Shown here piece by piece: positions 34,810 through 44,042 of a stretch of DNA of 64,000 nucleotides (positions within the stretch are counted from its first letter, which is position 1; each line of letters begins with the position of its first letter). The position numbers and the translations under genes are program-made. The notes under the pieces were generated by a model that saw only the letters and a list, made by a program, of their open reading frames with translations, was not told the DNA's origin and did not search any database. The DNA lies in contig NZ_JAYKZZ010000001.1 of the NCBI RefSeq assembly GCF_035818675.1, positions 1-64,000 of the forward strand, read 5' to 3'. This stretch comes from Parapedobacter flavus (GTDB taxonomy: Bacteria > Bacteroidota > Bacteroidia > Sphingobacteriales > Sphingobacteriaceae).

Positions 34810-35952
34810 ATGGCCGGTATCTATTTCCACATACCTTTTTGCAAGCAGGCGTGTCACTACTGCGATTTCCATTTCAGCACATCGCTGAAGTACCGCGATG
34901 ACATGGTGGCGGCCTTGTGCCGCGAGGTAGCGCTGCAATCGGATTACCTTTCAGGCCAGGATGCGACCATCGAAACCATCTATTTCGGTGGCGGGACCCC
35001 ATCGTTGCTGGCGGCTGCGGATATCGCCAAATTGATTGGGGTAGTGGGTAACCATTTTGTAATCGATGGCGGTGCCGAGATCACCATCGAGTCCAATCCC
35101 GACGACCTGGACGACACCTATGTGGAAGCCCTGCGCGCCACGGCCATCAACCGGTTCAGTATCGGTATCCAATCATTTTTTGAAGAAGACCTGCGATGGA
35201 TGAACCGGGCACATAGTGCCATCGAAGCGCAGGAAGCCATCAAACGGGTACAGGACGCGGGCTACGATAACATCACGGCCGATCTGATTTATGGATATCC
35301 ATTACTCACAGATTCAAAATGGCAGACCAATATCGGTCATTTGGTAGAAGCGGGTATCCCTCATATCTCAGCTTACGGTATGACGGTGGAGCCGCGGACA
35401 GCACTTGCGGCATCCATCCGCAAAGGCAGGCAATTACCCATGGAGGAAGAGCAGGCGGCCACGCAGTTTATCCAATTGATGGATGCGTTGGAGACCGCCG
35501 GTTTCGTCCACTACGAAATCTCCAACTTTGCGCGGCCGGGGGGCCACGCCCGACACAACAGCAACTACTGGAAAGGGGTGCCCTACGTCGGTGTGGGCCC
35601 CTCAGCCCATTCGTTTGACGGCCATGCGCGCCAATGGAACGTGCGCAATAACGCCCGTTATCTTAGCGCGGTCCAAGCGGATAGCATACCCTACGAAAAA
35701 GAAGAATTAAGCCCGTCGGATAAGCTCAATGAATATATCATGACCAGCCTACGGACGATCTGGGGCCTCGACATGGATGTGGTGGAACGGCGGTTCGGTC
35801 TTCGCTACCGCCAGTCGCTTGATGTCGCGCTGAAACGCTTCACATTGACCGGCGATATCCTGCTCGGGGGGGTGGTGGCTACCCTCACCCGTAAAGGGAA
35901 GCTATTTGCGGACCATATCGCCGCCGAATTATTCGTGGAGCATGAAGATTAG
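34810..35952 (+). CDS. hemW: Radical SAM heme chaperone HemW
   Basis: A 380-residue radical-SAM protein of the HemN-like family. The cluster motif CxxxCxxC is present as C11, C15 and C18 (CKQACHYCDF). Other features: ETIYFGGGTPSLL, ITIESNPDDLDD, IQSFFEEDLRWMNRAH, ITADLIYGYP, the GMTVEPRTAL loop, and the HemW C-terminal domain with YWKGVPYVGVGPSAHSF. HemW delivers heme; it lacks the extra N-terminal segment of oxygen-independent coproporphyrinogen dehydrogenase HemN, so heme chaperone is the better call. It begins 8 nt after the cytochrome-type gene, which needs heme, a suggestive context. Confidence 0.92.
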   Translation: MAGIYFHIPFCKQACHYCDFHFSTSLKYRDDMVAALCREVALQSDYLSGQDATIETIYFGGGTPSLLAAADIAKLIGVVGNHFVIDGGAEITIESNPDDLDDTYVEALRATAINRFSIGIQSFFEEDLRWMNRAHSAIEAQEAIKRVQDAGYDNITADLIYGYPLLTDSKWQTNIGHLVEAGIPHISAYGMTVEPRTALAASIRKGRQLPMEEEQAATQFIQLMDALETAGFVHYEISNFARPGGHARHNSNYWKGVPYVGVGPSAHSFDGHARQWNVRNNARYLSAVQADSIPYEKEELSPSDKLNEYIMTSLRTIWGLDMDVVERRFGLRYRQSLDVALKRFTLTGDILLGGVVATLTRKGKLFADHIAAELFVEHED

Positions 35953-36104
35953 CCCCATTTGTCGCTGAAATGTGACAAAATGAAATGAAGCCACCCTAAT
36001 TTTTCGATTGTGACCGATGGGGATGCCTGCATCTTTGCGAGAATCCTTATATTCGCCTCGAATACATTAAAACCGGTAACTTAGTCGGTTACGTTAAGCG
36101 CATT

Positions 36105-37088
36105 ATGTCAAGAAAACGCATACTCATCACCGGTGCAGCGGGCTTTCTGGGGTCACACCTGTGCGACCGCTTCATCAAGGAGGACTACCATGTCATCGGC
36201 ATGGACAACCTGATCACAGGCGACCTCCGCAACATCGACCACCTGTTCAAACGGGAACACTTCGAATTTTACAACCATGACGTGTCTACGTTTGTGCACG
36301 TGCCGGGTAAGCTGGATTACATCCTGCACTTTGCCTCGCCGGCCAGCCCGATCGATTACCTGAAGATCCCGATACAGACACTGAAGGTGGGATCGCTGGG
36401 TACGCACCACCTGCTGGGGCTGGCGCGGGCCAAGGGTGCGCGCATCCTGGTGGCTTCCACCTCGGAGGTGTATGGCGACCCCACGGTGAGCCCACAGCCC
36501 GAAAGCTACTGGGGCAACGTGAACCCGGTAGGGCCACGTGGCGTGTACGACGAGGCCAAGCGCTTCCAGGAGGCCATCACCATGGCCTATCACACGTTCC
36601 ACGGACTGGAAACGCGCATTGTGCGCATTTTCAACACCTACGGTCCGCGGATGCGGCTCAACGACGGGCGGGTGCTGCCCGCATTCATCGGCCAGGCACT
36701 GCGCGGCGAGGACCTCACCGTCTTCGGCGATGGCTCGCAGACGCGGTCATTCTGCTATGTGGACGACCAGGTGGAAGGCATCTTCCGCCTCCTGCACAGC
36801 GACCACCCCCACCCGGTCAACATCGGTAACCCCGATGAGATCACCATCAAACAGTTCGGCGAGGAAATCATCAAGCTCACTGGCACCACCCAGAAGTTGG
36901 TGTACCGCGACCTGCCGGTGGACGATCCGAAGCAACGGCGGCCCGACATCACCAAGGCACGCGAGCTATTGGGTTGGGAACCGAAGGTTGGCCGTGCCGA
37001 AGGGCTGCGGATTACCTACGACTACTTCCGGTCATTGCCCGACCAGGAGATCAAACACAAGGATTTTACCTACTATAACAAGAAATAA
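36105..37088 (+). CDS. uxs: UDP-glucuronate decarboxylase (UDP-xylose synthase)
   Basis: A 327-residue extended SDR enzyme that converts UDP-glucuronate to UDP-xylose. NAD-binding GAAGFLGSHLCDRF (12-25); LHFASPASPIDYLKIPIQTLKVGSLGTHHLLGLA, the UXS hallmark; catalytic VASTSEVYGDP and YDEAK (GPRGVYDEAKRFQEA); VRIFNTYGPRMRLNDGRVLPAFIGQALRGEDLTVFGDG; and the RSFCYVDDQVEG segment. The stop codon touches the galE ATG (37089), so the two genes are coupled. With galE, rfbB and the nucleotide-sugar dehydrogenase at 26.4 kb it belongs to the sugar-nucleotide supply for envelope polysaccharide. Confidence 0.93.
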   Translation: MSRKRILITGAAGFLGSHLCDRFIKEDYHVIGMDNLITGDLRNIDHLFKREHFEFYNHDVSTFVHVPGKLDYILHFASPASPIDYLKIPIQTLKVGSLGTHHLLGLARAKGARILVASTSEVYGDPTVSPQPESYWGNVNPVGPRGVYDEAKRFQEAITMAYHTFHGLETRIVRIFNTYGPRMRLNDGRVLPAFIGQALRGEDLTVFGDGSQTRSFCYVDDQVEGIFRLLHSDHPHPVNIGNPDEITIKQFGEEIIKLTGTTQKLVYRDLPVDDPKQRRPDITKARELLGWEPKVGRAEGLRITYDYFRSLPDQEIKHKDFTYYNKK

Positions 37089-38117
37089 ATGAGCAAGATA
37101 TTGGTAACGGGTGGTACGGGTTACATCGGGTCGCATACGGTGGTTGAACTGCAAAATGCCGGTTATATTCCGGTAATTGTCGACAACCTATCGAACTCCA
37201 ATGTGGGGGTACTGGACCAGATCGAGAAAATCACGGGCACCAAGCCCGAGTTTCATAACTTCGACCTGTGCGATGAGGGGGCGGTGTGTGCGTTTGTGGC
37301 CGGCCAGCCCGAGATCACCGGCGTTATCCACTTTGCCGCGTATAAGGCCGTGGGGGAGTCGGTGCAGCAGCCGCTCAAGTACTACCACAACAACTTTTTC
37401 TCGTTGATCAACCTGCTGAACGCGTATCGTGGCAAACCGGTGAACTTCGTGTTTTCATCGAGCTGCACGGTGTACGGCCAGCCCGACGAACTTCCGGTTA
37501 CCGAGGCAGCCCCGGTGAAGCAGGCGGAATCGCCTTACGGCAATACCAAGCAAATCGCCGAGGAAATCCTGTCGGAAACGGCTGCCGCTGCCGGCAACTA
37601 CCAAGTGGTGTCGCTGCGGTATTTCAATCCGGTAGGCGCCCACGAATCGGCACTCATCGGCGAACTGCCGCTGGGCGTGCCGCAGAACCTGGTGCCGTTC
37701 ATTACGCAGAGCGCCATCGGCAAACGGGGACCCATTACGGTTTTTGGCGACGATTACGCCACCCCCGATGGGTCTGCCATCCGCGACTATATCCATGTGG
37801 TGGATTTGGCCAAGGCCCACGTAGCGGCGATAAAGCTGCTGGAGCGGGGCAACCCGAACGGCAACTACGATGTGTTCAATATCGGCACCGGCAATGGCAA
37901 CTCGGTGCTGGAGGTGATCCGTGCATTCGAGGAATCGACCGGCGTGACGCTCAATTACCAGATCGGGCCACGCCGTGGTGGTGATGTGGAACAGGTGTGG
38001 GGCGACGTGTCCAAATCAACCGCCGAACTGGGTTGGAAAGCCGAGCTGGGCATTGCAGATATGATGAGGTCAGCCTGGAAATGGGAACAGTACCTGAAAG
38101 ATCACCCGCTGATATAA
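37089..38117 (+). CDS. galE: UDP-glucose 4-epimerase
   Basis: A 342-residue SDR epimerase interconverting UDP-glucose and UDP-galactose. NAD-binding GGTGYIGSHTVVEL at the N-terminus; GVIHFAAYKAVGESVQQPLKYYHNN; catalytic SSSCTVYG and YGNTK (SPYGNTKQIAEE); LRYFNPVGAHESALIGELPLGVPQNLVPFI; and the YIHVVDLAKAHVAAI segment, all GalE hallmarks. Length is typical. It starts directly after the uxs stop codon, and the next gene starts 11 nt after galE's stop. Confidence 0.96.
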   Translation: MSKILVTGGTGYIGSHTVVELQNAGYIPVIVDNLSNSNVGVLDQIEKITGTKPEFHNFDLCDEGAVCAFVAGQPEITGVIHFAAYKAVGESVQQPLKYYHNNFFSLINLLNAYRGKPVNFVFSSSCTVYGQPDELPVTEAAPVKQAESPYGNTKQIAEEILSETAAAAGNYQVVSLRYFNPVGAHESALIGELPLGVPQNLVPFITQSAIGKRGPITVFGDDYATPDGSAIRDYIHVVDLAKAHVAAIKLLERGNPNGNYDVFNIGTGNGNSVLEVIRAFEESTGVTLNYQIGPRRGGDVEQVWGDVSKSTAELGWKAELGIADMMRSAWKWEQYLKDHPLI

Positions 38118-38128
38118 ACTGGGAAGAG

Positions 38129-38710
38129 ATGAGACTTAATCAACAGCCGGAGCTAAAAAAAGCCATCCTCGACCTTCCGCAGGCGGAGAAGGACAAGCTG
38201 TTGGTGCGGTTGATTAATAAAGACGCCATGTTGGTCAAGCAACTGCATTTCCAACTGCTGGAAGATGAGTTCGATTTGGAGGAACGTACAGCGGCACTGC
38301 TCGACCAACTACAGCAGCTCATCGACCGAGCAGCGGGATACATCCCCAACACGCTTCGGTCGCGCAACGCGGACGCCCTTATGGGGGAGCTGAAATATGG
38401 GAGCGGCCTGATCAATGAGCACGCGGCCGTTACGAAAGATAAAATGAGTGAAGTGCGGTGCCGATTGTGGCTGGTCTCGCAAAGTTTTGCCTACTTTGGC
38501 CAGCTGTTTGAGAAGCATTTGTACCAGCTGAACGACAGGCTGGTGCAATACCAGACCTCCAGGATGAAATACATCCTTGGAAAATATGATAAACTGCATG
38601 AAGATTTGCAGTTTGAGTTTCGCGACGAATTGAATAATGCATTGGCCTCTGCGCACCAATCGGGTATGCGACCCTATATGGAAACGCTGGGCTTACCTAA
38701 TGAAGTATGA
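38129..38710 (+). CDS. Conserved hypothetical protein
   Basis: I do not recognise the family. The 193-residue product is strongly helical and charged with no signal peptide or membrane helix: LKKAILDLPQAEKDKLLVRLINKDAMLVKQLHFQLLEDEFDLEERTAALLDQLQQLIDRA, then a segment with YIPNTLRSRNADALMGELKYGSGLINEHAAVTKDKM. The ATG at 38129 is used; the open frame runs back into galE. It overlaps rfbB by 4 nt (ATGA), so it is coupled to sugar-nucleotide genes, but a link in function is not shown. Confidence 0.7.
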   Translation: MRLNQQPELKKAILDLPQAEKDKLLVRLINKDAMLVKQLHFQLLEDEFDLEERTAALLDQLQQLIDRAAGYIPNTLRSRNADALMGELKYGSGLINEHAAVTKDKMSEVRCRLWLVSQSFAYFGQLFEKHLYQLNDRLVQYQTSRMKYILGKYDKLHEDLQFEFRDELNNALASAHQSGMRPYMETLGLPNEV

Positions 38711-39771
38711 GTAAAGCAATAAAGAAAATCATCGTTACCGGCGGCGCCGGATTTATCGGATCGCATGTGGTGCGCAGGTTGGTGACCAGCTACCCACAGT
38801 ATGAAATCGTTAACTTAGATAAGCTTACCTATGCGGGTAACTTGGCTAATCTCACGGATATTGAAACGACTCCCAATTACCGCTTTGTAAAAGGCGACAT
38901 TACCGATGCGGCATTTATCGATCAGCTGTTTGCCACGGAGCAACCCGATGCCATCATCCACCTGGCGGCTGAATCGCACGTGGACCGATCGATCAGCAGC
39001 CCGAATGAGTTTGTGCTCACCAATGTGGTCGGTACCGTGAACCTGTTGAATGCCGCCCGCGGACAGTGGGTGGGAGCATATGATAAACACCGTTTTTACC
39101 ACGTATCTACCGATGAGGTGTATGGTGCCCTTGGCGATACGGGCATGTTTACGGAAGAGACCAGCTACGACCCCCATTCTCCGTATTCCGCATCCAAGGC
39201 ATCGTCCGATCATTTTGTGCGCGCCTACCATGATACTTATGGAATGGATGTGGTGATCTCCAACTGTTCCAACAATTACGGATCGCACCATTTCCCCGAA
39301 AAGCTGATTCCGCTGGCCATCAACAACATCAAGAATAATAAGCCGGTGCCCGTTTATGGAAAAGGGGAAAATGTGCGCGATTGGCTGTGGGTGGAAGACC
39401 ACGCACGGGCCATTGACGTTATTTTCCATGGGGCCGCATCGGGGCAGACCTACAACATCGGTGGGCATAACGAATGGACGAACATCGATCTTATTCGACT
39501 GCTGTGCAGCATTCTGGACCGTAAATTGGGTCGCGCTGAAGGCGAATCAGCGAAACTGATCACGTTTGTGAAGGACCGCGCGGGGCACGATCTACGTTAT
39601 GCCATTGATGCAAGCAAATTGGAAAGCGACCTCGGATGGCAGCCGAGCCTGCAGTTTGAGGAGGGTTTGGAGAAGACGGTCGACTGGTATTTAGCTAACG
39701 AAGATTGGCTCAACGACGTCACCTCGGGCCATTACCAACAGTATTACGAAGAACAATACACCCAGCGCTAA
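38707..39771 (+). CDS. rfbB: dTDP-glucose 4,6-dehydratase
   Basis: A 354-residue extended SDR enzyme forming dTDP-4-keto-6-deoxyglucose, the entry point to rhamnose, fucosamine and similar sugars. GGAGFIGSHVVRRLV; YEIVNLDKLTYAGNLANL; HLAAESHVDRSISSPNEFVLTNVVGT; STDEVYGALGD; YSASK (SPYSASKASSDHFVRAYHDTYGMD); NCSNNYGSHHFPEKLIPL; RDWLWVEDHARAIDVIFHGA, all RfbB hallmarks. The partner RfbA, RfbC and RfbD genes are not adjacent. It overlaps the upstream unknown gene by 4 nt and converges with the LEA-2-like lipoprotein gene, sharing 4 nt at the ends. Confidence 0.95.
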   Translation: MSKAIKKIIVTGGAGFIGSHVVRRLVTSYPQYEIVNLDKLTYAGNLANLTDIETTPNYRFVKGDITDAAFIDQLFATEQPDAIIHLAAESHVDRSISSPNEFVLTNVVGTVNLLNAARGQWVGAYDKHRFYHVSTDEVYGALGDTGMFTEETSYDPHSPYSASKASSDHFVRAYHDTYGMDVVISNCSNNYGSHHFPEKLIPLAINNIKNNKPVPVYGKGENVRDWLWVEDHARAIDVIFHGAASGQTYNIGGHNEWTNIDLIRLLCSILDRKLGRAEGESAKLITFVKDRAGHDLRYAIDASKLESDLGWQPSLQFEEGLEKTVDWYLANEDWLNDVTSGHYQQYYEEQYTQR

Positions 39772-40391
39772 CGGGGAAGAATCCCCGCTTTCAGCAGCAT
39801 GCTGGCATCCACCTGCTTGTCGATATCGATATAGCCGGGATAGTTAAGCTGCTTATTACCCAGGGCTAGTGTGGGTTTGATGCTGAGCGTGAGGTTCACC
39901 TTTTCGTCGGTTGCGCCATCGCGCGCACTTTGGATGAACGCGAGCAACTTCTGGAGCGTCTGCCGATCGGAAAGGAATGGGTACACGTTGGTCTGGAGTT
40001 TCACCGGTACGGTAACCGTTTTTCCTGCCGGCACTTCAATGGGAAGGTCTGATGTGCCTTCCAAGACCTCCCGGTCTTCTACAGCAATCTTATAAGCAAA
40101 TTGTTGAATCCCCGCCAGGGTGTTAGTCGGGTTGGTGATGCGCAGGTTCAAAATGCCCGACAGGGGGATGTCGCGGCTGAGGAAACCCATTGCCACACCG
40201 GGTAGCCTGCTGATATCCACACGTCCATTTGCTACTAGTTTGTTCACGTCGGTACCCGCGAGGTACACGCTATCAGCTGAAACAAATGCATATTGACATT
40301 TTTCGAGTGCCCGCAAGGCTTTGGCTTGTCGGTCTACACCGCATCCGGCAAACATGATGATTGCCCCCACGAGCTGTAAAATAATTCTCAT
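39768..40391 (-). CDS. Hypothetical lipoprotein, possible LEA-2-like domain
   Basis: A 207-residue product with a lipoprotein signal (MRIILQLVGAIIMFAG then C, residue 17). The mature part has a beta-sandwich pattern resembling late-embryogenesis-abundant type 2 (LEA_2) domains: ISRLPGVAMGFLSRDIPLSGILNLRITNPTNTLAGIQQFAYKIAVEDREV and VPAGKTVTVPVKLQTNVYP, with the conserved 'xxNPT' turn of the family. No function is established. Its stop overlaps the rfbB stop by 4 nt (convergent). Confidence 0.65.
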   Translation of the reverse strand: MRIILQLVGAIIMFAGCGVDRQAKALRALEKCQYAFVSADSVYLAGTDVNKLVANGRVDISRLPGVAMGFLSRDIPLSGILNLRITNPTNTLAGIQQFAYKIAVEDREVLEGTSDLPIEVPAGKTVTVPVKLQTNVYPFLSDRQTLQKLLAFIQSARDGATDEKVNLTLSIKPTLALGNKQLNYPGYIDIDKQVDASMLLKAGILPR

Positions 40392-40521
40392 GATGCTGCA
40401 CGCACAACATTGGGGCCAAACTCGTTTCCATTGTCCGATTTATTCGACGGATTGTCTCCAATAGTAAACTAAATAGAAAATGGCCGACATGCGGCCATTT
40501 TCTACAGGGCGAGTGGGCAGG

Positions 40522-40896
40522 TTATCGACTGCAGTCCGCCGTCCATGTACCCTCATCGTTAGTTACCCCGATATTGAGTGAACTGGCGGTAATCCGGATA
40601 CCTGTGAGCCCGTCACCGATACTGACATATACATTGTCGTCCCCTTCTTCGAAACGTACGCCGGTAAGGTCAGGAATGCCACTTCCGAATATAAAGGAGT
40701 ACGAACTGCCTACTTTGGTTACCGTTACTTTTCCATCGTCGTCGATGATGGTTTCGCCGTCACCATTGAACGATATCGTTCCTTCGTATGTTCCCACAAA
40801 CAAATCCGTATCCGCAGGGTCGGTGTCTTTGTCGCAGGCCACAATAAATAACATTGATACCAACATCAATGTTCCGATCTTTTTCATTGTTTTCAT
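40522..40896 (-). CDS. Small hypothetical lipoprotein
   Basis: A 124-residue exported protein, not assigned to a family. The signal is MKTMKKIGTLMLVSMLFIVA then C (residue 21). The mature 100 residues are acidic and built of short strands: VGTYEGTISFNGDGETIIDDDGKVTVTKVGSSYSFIFGSG, which resembles small calycin-like beta barrels of Bacteroidota 'lipocalin-like' lipoproteins. A second in-frame ATG three codons later is equally possible. It stands alone on the minus strand. Confidence 0.65.
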   Translation of the reverse strand: MKTMKKIGTLMLVSMLFIVACDKDTDPADTDLFVGTYEGTISFNGDGETIIDDDGKVTVTKVGSSYSFIFGSGIPDLTGVRFEEGDDNVYVSIGDGLTGIRITASSLNIGVTNDEGTWTADCSR

Positions 40897-40969
40897 AATC
40901 TTCTCCTTTTTTGTTACACCTTACAATAGGCAATGGTGATGCCAAAATGGCTGCGACAATTTGGACGTA

Positions 40970-40999
40970 AGCAAATTCCCCACCTTTTACGTACCTTTG
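40970..40999 (+). promoter_or_regulatory. Promoter of holB-ricT-gldH
   Basis: A -33 box TTTG (40970-40973), 18-nt spacer and -7 box TACCTTTG (40992-40999) match the Bacteroidota consensus exactly. The leader to the holB ATG would be about 58 nt. Confidence 0.8.
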
Positions 41000-41063
41000 G
41001 AACATCAGGTCTATGGCATGGATGATGCCGATAGTAAGACGACACAAATACAGTACAGAAGGC

Positions 41064-42227
41064 ATGTTATTCAAGGAAATAGGCGGGCAAGAGACAGTGA
41101 AGCAGCACCTGATCAACACGGTGAAGGAAAACCGTGTAAGCCATGCACAGCTCTTTCTAGGCCCGGAGGGCAGCGGAAGCCTACCGTTAGCTGTGGCCTA
41201 TGCTCAATACCTGAACTGTGAAAACCGGCAACCTACAGATAGTTGCGGTGAATGTGCCTCGTGCCGTAAGTACAATAAACTCATCCATCCCGACCTTCAC
41301 CTTTCCTACCCCTTTTTTGCGAAACATAAGGAAGATACGGCTGCTACCTTCGCTGACGTATGGCGAAAGGCTTTTCTAACCAATCCGTACATGGGCATGG
41401 GGTATTGGCGTGACCAGTTGGAAGCTGAAAACAAGCAGGCCAACATCAATATTGCCGAGGCACACCACATTATCAAGAAACTGAGCCTGAAAGCCTTCGA
41501 AGCAAAGTATAAAGTGTTGATCATGTGGCTGCCCGAATACCTCGATACCCAAGGGAATGCGCTGCTAAAGCTCATCGAAGAACCTCCGGAAAACACCTTG
41601 TTTATCCTCGTAGCCGAGAATCCTGATAAGATATTGAATACCATCATATCGCGTACGCAGCTGGTGAAGATCAACCGACTGGACAACGATAATGTGAGCC
41701 GCTATCTGGTAGATACGCATGGTGTGGATGAGCACCAAGCCAGCGAAATTGCCTTCATCAGCAACGGCAACCTGCAACAGGCCATCAACTTGCTGGGCGA
41801 GGACAACAAGGGTTACTTTGACTTGATGGTGCGGTGGCTGCGTTACTGTGTAATGGATGCCGGTGCGGATATCATAAAAAGTTGCGAGGAGGAATTGTCA
41901 AAGCTGGGCCGCGAAAATCAAAAAAGTTTCTTACTTTACGCCATTAATATGATGCGGCAGGCCGTGTTGTTTAAGGCAGATATGCCACAAATGATTCACT
42001 TGCCCGCTGCCGAATTGGATTTTGTACAGAAGTTTGGCAAGCGTTATCAGTTGGAACAGGTGGAGGAAACGGTCCGCCTACTGGAGGAAGCGCACTACCA
42101 TATTGAGCGCAATGCGAATCCGAAAATATTGTTTTTAGATTTATCTTTGCAGTTCGTTTTAATTTTTAAGTATCAAACGTTCCGCCGGCAGGCGGACTCT
42201 ATATATAACGAGAATTATGGGATGTAG
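41064..42227 (+). CDS. holB: DNA polymerase III subunit delta'
   Basis: A 387-residue clamp-loader subunit of the AAA+ superfamily. Features: IGGQETVKQHLINTVKENRVSHAQLFLGPEGSGSLPLAVAYAQ with an atypical P-loop (GPEGSGSL), a zinc-binding cysteine set in CENRQPTDSCGECASCRKYNKLIHPDLH (typical of delta'), and MWLPEYLDTQGNALLKLIEEPPENTLFILVAENPDKILNTIISR, including the SRC-like arginine region as ISRTQ. The ATG at 41064 gives the conserved start MLFKEIGGQETV; a longer frame begins at 41013 but lacks support. It overlaps ricT by 11 nt. Confidence 0.92.
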   Translation: MLFKEIGGQETVKQHLINTVKENRVSHAQLFLGPEGSGSLPLAVAYAQYLNCENRQPTDSCGECASCRKYNKLIHPDLHLSYPFFAKHKEDTAATFADVWRKAFLTNPYMGMGYWRDQLEAENKQANINIAEAHHIIKKLSLKAFEAKYKVLIMWLPEYLDTQGNALLKLIEEPPENTLFILVAENPDKILNTIISRTQLVKINRLDNDNVSRYLVDTHGVDEHQASEIAFISNGNLQQAINLLGEDNKGYFDLMVRWLRYCVMDAGADIIKSCEEELSKLGRENQKSFLLYAINMMRQAVLFKADMPQMIHLPAAELDFVQKFGKRYQLEQVEETVRLLEEAHYHIERNANPKILFLDLSLQFVLIFKYQTFRRQADSIYNENYGM

Positions 42228-43554
42228 CAGTTGCTCATCCGGCGGTGGGTGTGGTACTTCGGGTGCCGCACCGGCAGGTTGCCAGAATCACGGCACCTGC
42301 GGAACTAGCGGATGTAATAAATTGAATGTATACGATTGGCTGTCTGATATGGACATGCCGACAAATTATAAACCTTTCGATATTGTGGAGGTCCGGTTCA
42401 AAGGGTCTCGCAAAGAGTTTTTCGTAAACCATGAAAACCTCTACCTCGAAATGGGTGAGATGGTAGCCGTGGAACCCAGCACGGGGGGATATGACATTGG
42501 CCATGTGTCGATGACCGGCGAATTGGTGCGTCTGCAGTTGAAAAAGAATAAAGTGACTGCCGAAAGCGTAACCAGAAAGATATACCGTAAGGTGACCGAC
42601 GCTGACATAAAAAAATGGCAGGCGGCGAAAGACCTGGAATGGGAAACCATGCACCGCGCCCGCACCCTGGCGCTGGACTTGGGCTTATCGATGAAAATCA
42701 GCGATGTCGATTACCAGGGAGACAAGTCGAAAGCGACGTTTTATTATACGGCCGATGGGCGGGTGGACTTCCGCGAACTCATCAAGCGCATGGCGGAAGC
42801 ATTCCGTATCCGTATCGAAATGCGCCAGATCGGGATGCGGCAAGAGGCCAGCCGCTTGGGTGGTATCGGCTCTTGCGGGCGTGAGCTCTGCTGCTCCACG
42901 TGGCTGACCGACTTTAAAACCGTATCGACCTCCGCGGCGCGGTACCAAAATCTATCGCTCAATACCCTCAAGTTAGCAGGCCAGTGCGGTAAGCTTAAGT
43001 GCTGCCTCAACTACGAGCTGGATAGCTATATGGATGCGCTTAAAGATATCCCCAACAACATCGATCGGATAGAAACACTGCATGGAATGGCATACCTGCA
43101 GAAAACCGATATTTTCAAAAAATTGATGTGGTTTACCTATCCTGGTGAGGAAAATTGGATTCCGCTGACCACCGACCGCGTAAAGGAAATCCACCAACTG
43201 AATAAAGAGGGGGTGAAACCCGAAGAAATCGGTGCGGTGGTGCTAGAGGAAGTTGTGGAGGAGAAACCCGTAAGTTACGACTACGAGAATGTAGTCGGCC
43301 AGGATAGCCTGACCCGTTTGGATGACCGCAATAAGAAAAAGCGCCGCAGTGGCAAAAGCAAGCGGAAGCCCGATGGGAAACGACCGGCACCCAAGCCCGA
43401 AAACAGGGTCCGCACGGCGGAGCAATCGGCCGAAAAAAAAGGCAGCGCGACCACTGGCGAGGGAAAACCGAAATCCAAGCGACGTTTCCGTGGTAATAAC
43501 CGCCGCGGCAAGCCGGGAGGATCACAACAGTCGGGCGGAACGCCAAACCAATAA
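42217..43554 (+). CDS. ricT: PSP1 domain protein, RicT-like
   Basis: A 445-residue protein with the PSP1 domain, homologous to RicT (YaaT) of the Ric complex that carries Fe-S clusters and, in Bacillus, guides RNase Y. The N-terminus is very cysteine- and glycine-rich (MGCSSCSSGGGCGTSG...). PSP1 core: VRFKGSRKEFFVNHENLYLEMGEMVAVEPSTGGYDIGHV, then GMRQEASRLGGIGSCGRELCCSTWL and GQCGKLKCCLNYELDSY, with cysteine sets conserved in RicT. The C-terminal ~100 residues are lysine/arginine-rich and low-complexity. It overlaps holB by 11 nt and is followed by gldH after 3 nt, a conserved Bacteroidota order. Confidence 0.88.
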   Translation: MGCSSCSSGGGCGTSGAAPAGCQNHGTCGTSGCNKLNVYDWLSDMDMPTNYKPFDIVEVRFKGSRKEFFVNHENLYLEMGEMVAVEPSTGGYDIGHVSMTGELVRLQLKKNKVTAESVTRKIYRKVTDADIKKWQAAKDLEWETMHRARTLALDLGLSMKISDVDYQGDKSKATFYYTADGRVDFRELIKRMAEAFRIRIEMRQIGMRQEASRLGGIGSCGRELCCSTWLTDFKTVSTSAARYQNLSLNTLKLAGQCGKLKCCLNYELDSYMDALKDIPNNIDRIETLHGMAYLQKTDIFKKLMWFTYPGEENWIPLTTDRVKEIHQLNKEGVKPEEIGAVVLEEVVEEKPVSYDYENVVGQDSLTRLDDRNKKKRRSGKSKRKPDGKRPAPKPENRVRTAEQSAEKKGSATTGEGKPKSKRRFRGNNRRGKPGGSQQSGGTPNQ

Positions 43555-43557
43555 CCT

Positions 43558-44034
43558 ATGCTACACGGAACAACAGTATGGCGATTGGTTTTTGTCTTGG
43601 GTATGCTGATTGTATCGTGTACAGGCACGGCCGTGCTCGACAAGAACATCGCCATTGCCGACAATACGTGGCATTACGACGACCAACCCCAGCTAACCGC
43701 ACACATTACTGATACGGTGCAACGGTACGATATCTACCTGAACTTGCGCCACACGCCCGGGTACCGGTATTCGAATATCTTCTTGCTGGTTCATCAATCA
43801 GGACCGAGTATGCAAGACACGACCGAGCGGATTGAGTTGCGCCTTGCTGAGTCCGATGGCCGGTGGCTGGGCCGCAGCACCGGCAGTATGTATGCCTACC
43901 AACAGCTGATCAAGGAAAATGTCCATTTTCCGGATACCGGGCTATACCACTTCACTATTGAGCAAAACATGCGTGAAAATCCGCTACACGAGGTGACTGA
44001 TGTGGGCATCCGTGTTGAACCTGTTATGCGATAG
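43558..44034 (+). CDS. gldH: Gliding motility lipoprotein GldH
   Basis: A 158-residue lipoprotein (signal ending LIVS then C, residue 21) of the GldH family. GldH is needed for gliding in Flavobacterium, but orthologues occur widely in non-gliding Bacteroidota, so motility is not implied. Features: YDIYLNLRHTPGYRYSNIFLLVHQSGP, ERIELRLAESDGRWLGRSTGSMYAYQQLIKENVHFPDTGLYHFTIEQNMRENPL, which are conserved GldH segments. It follows ricT by 3 nt and the small membrane gene follows by 8 nt. Confidence 0.88.
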   Translation: MLHGTTVWRLVFVLGMLIVSCTGTAVLDKNIAIADNTWHYDDQPQLTAHITDTVQRYDIYLNLRHTPGYRYSNIFLLVHQSGPSMQDTTERIELRLAESDGRWLGRSTGSMYAYQQLIKENVHFPDTGLYHFTIEQNMRENPLHEVTDVGIRVEPVMR

Positions 44035-44042
44035 GGGGAACC

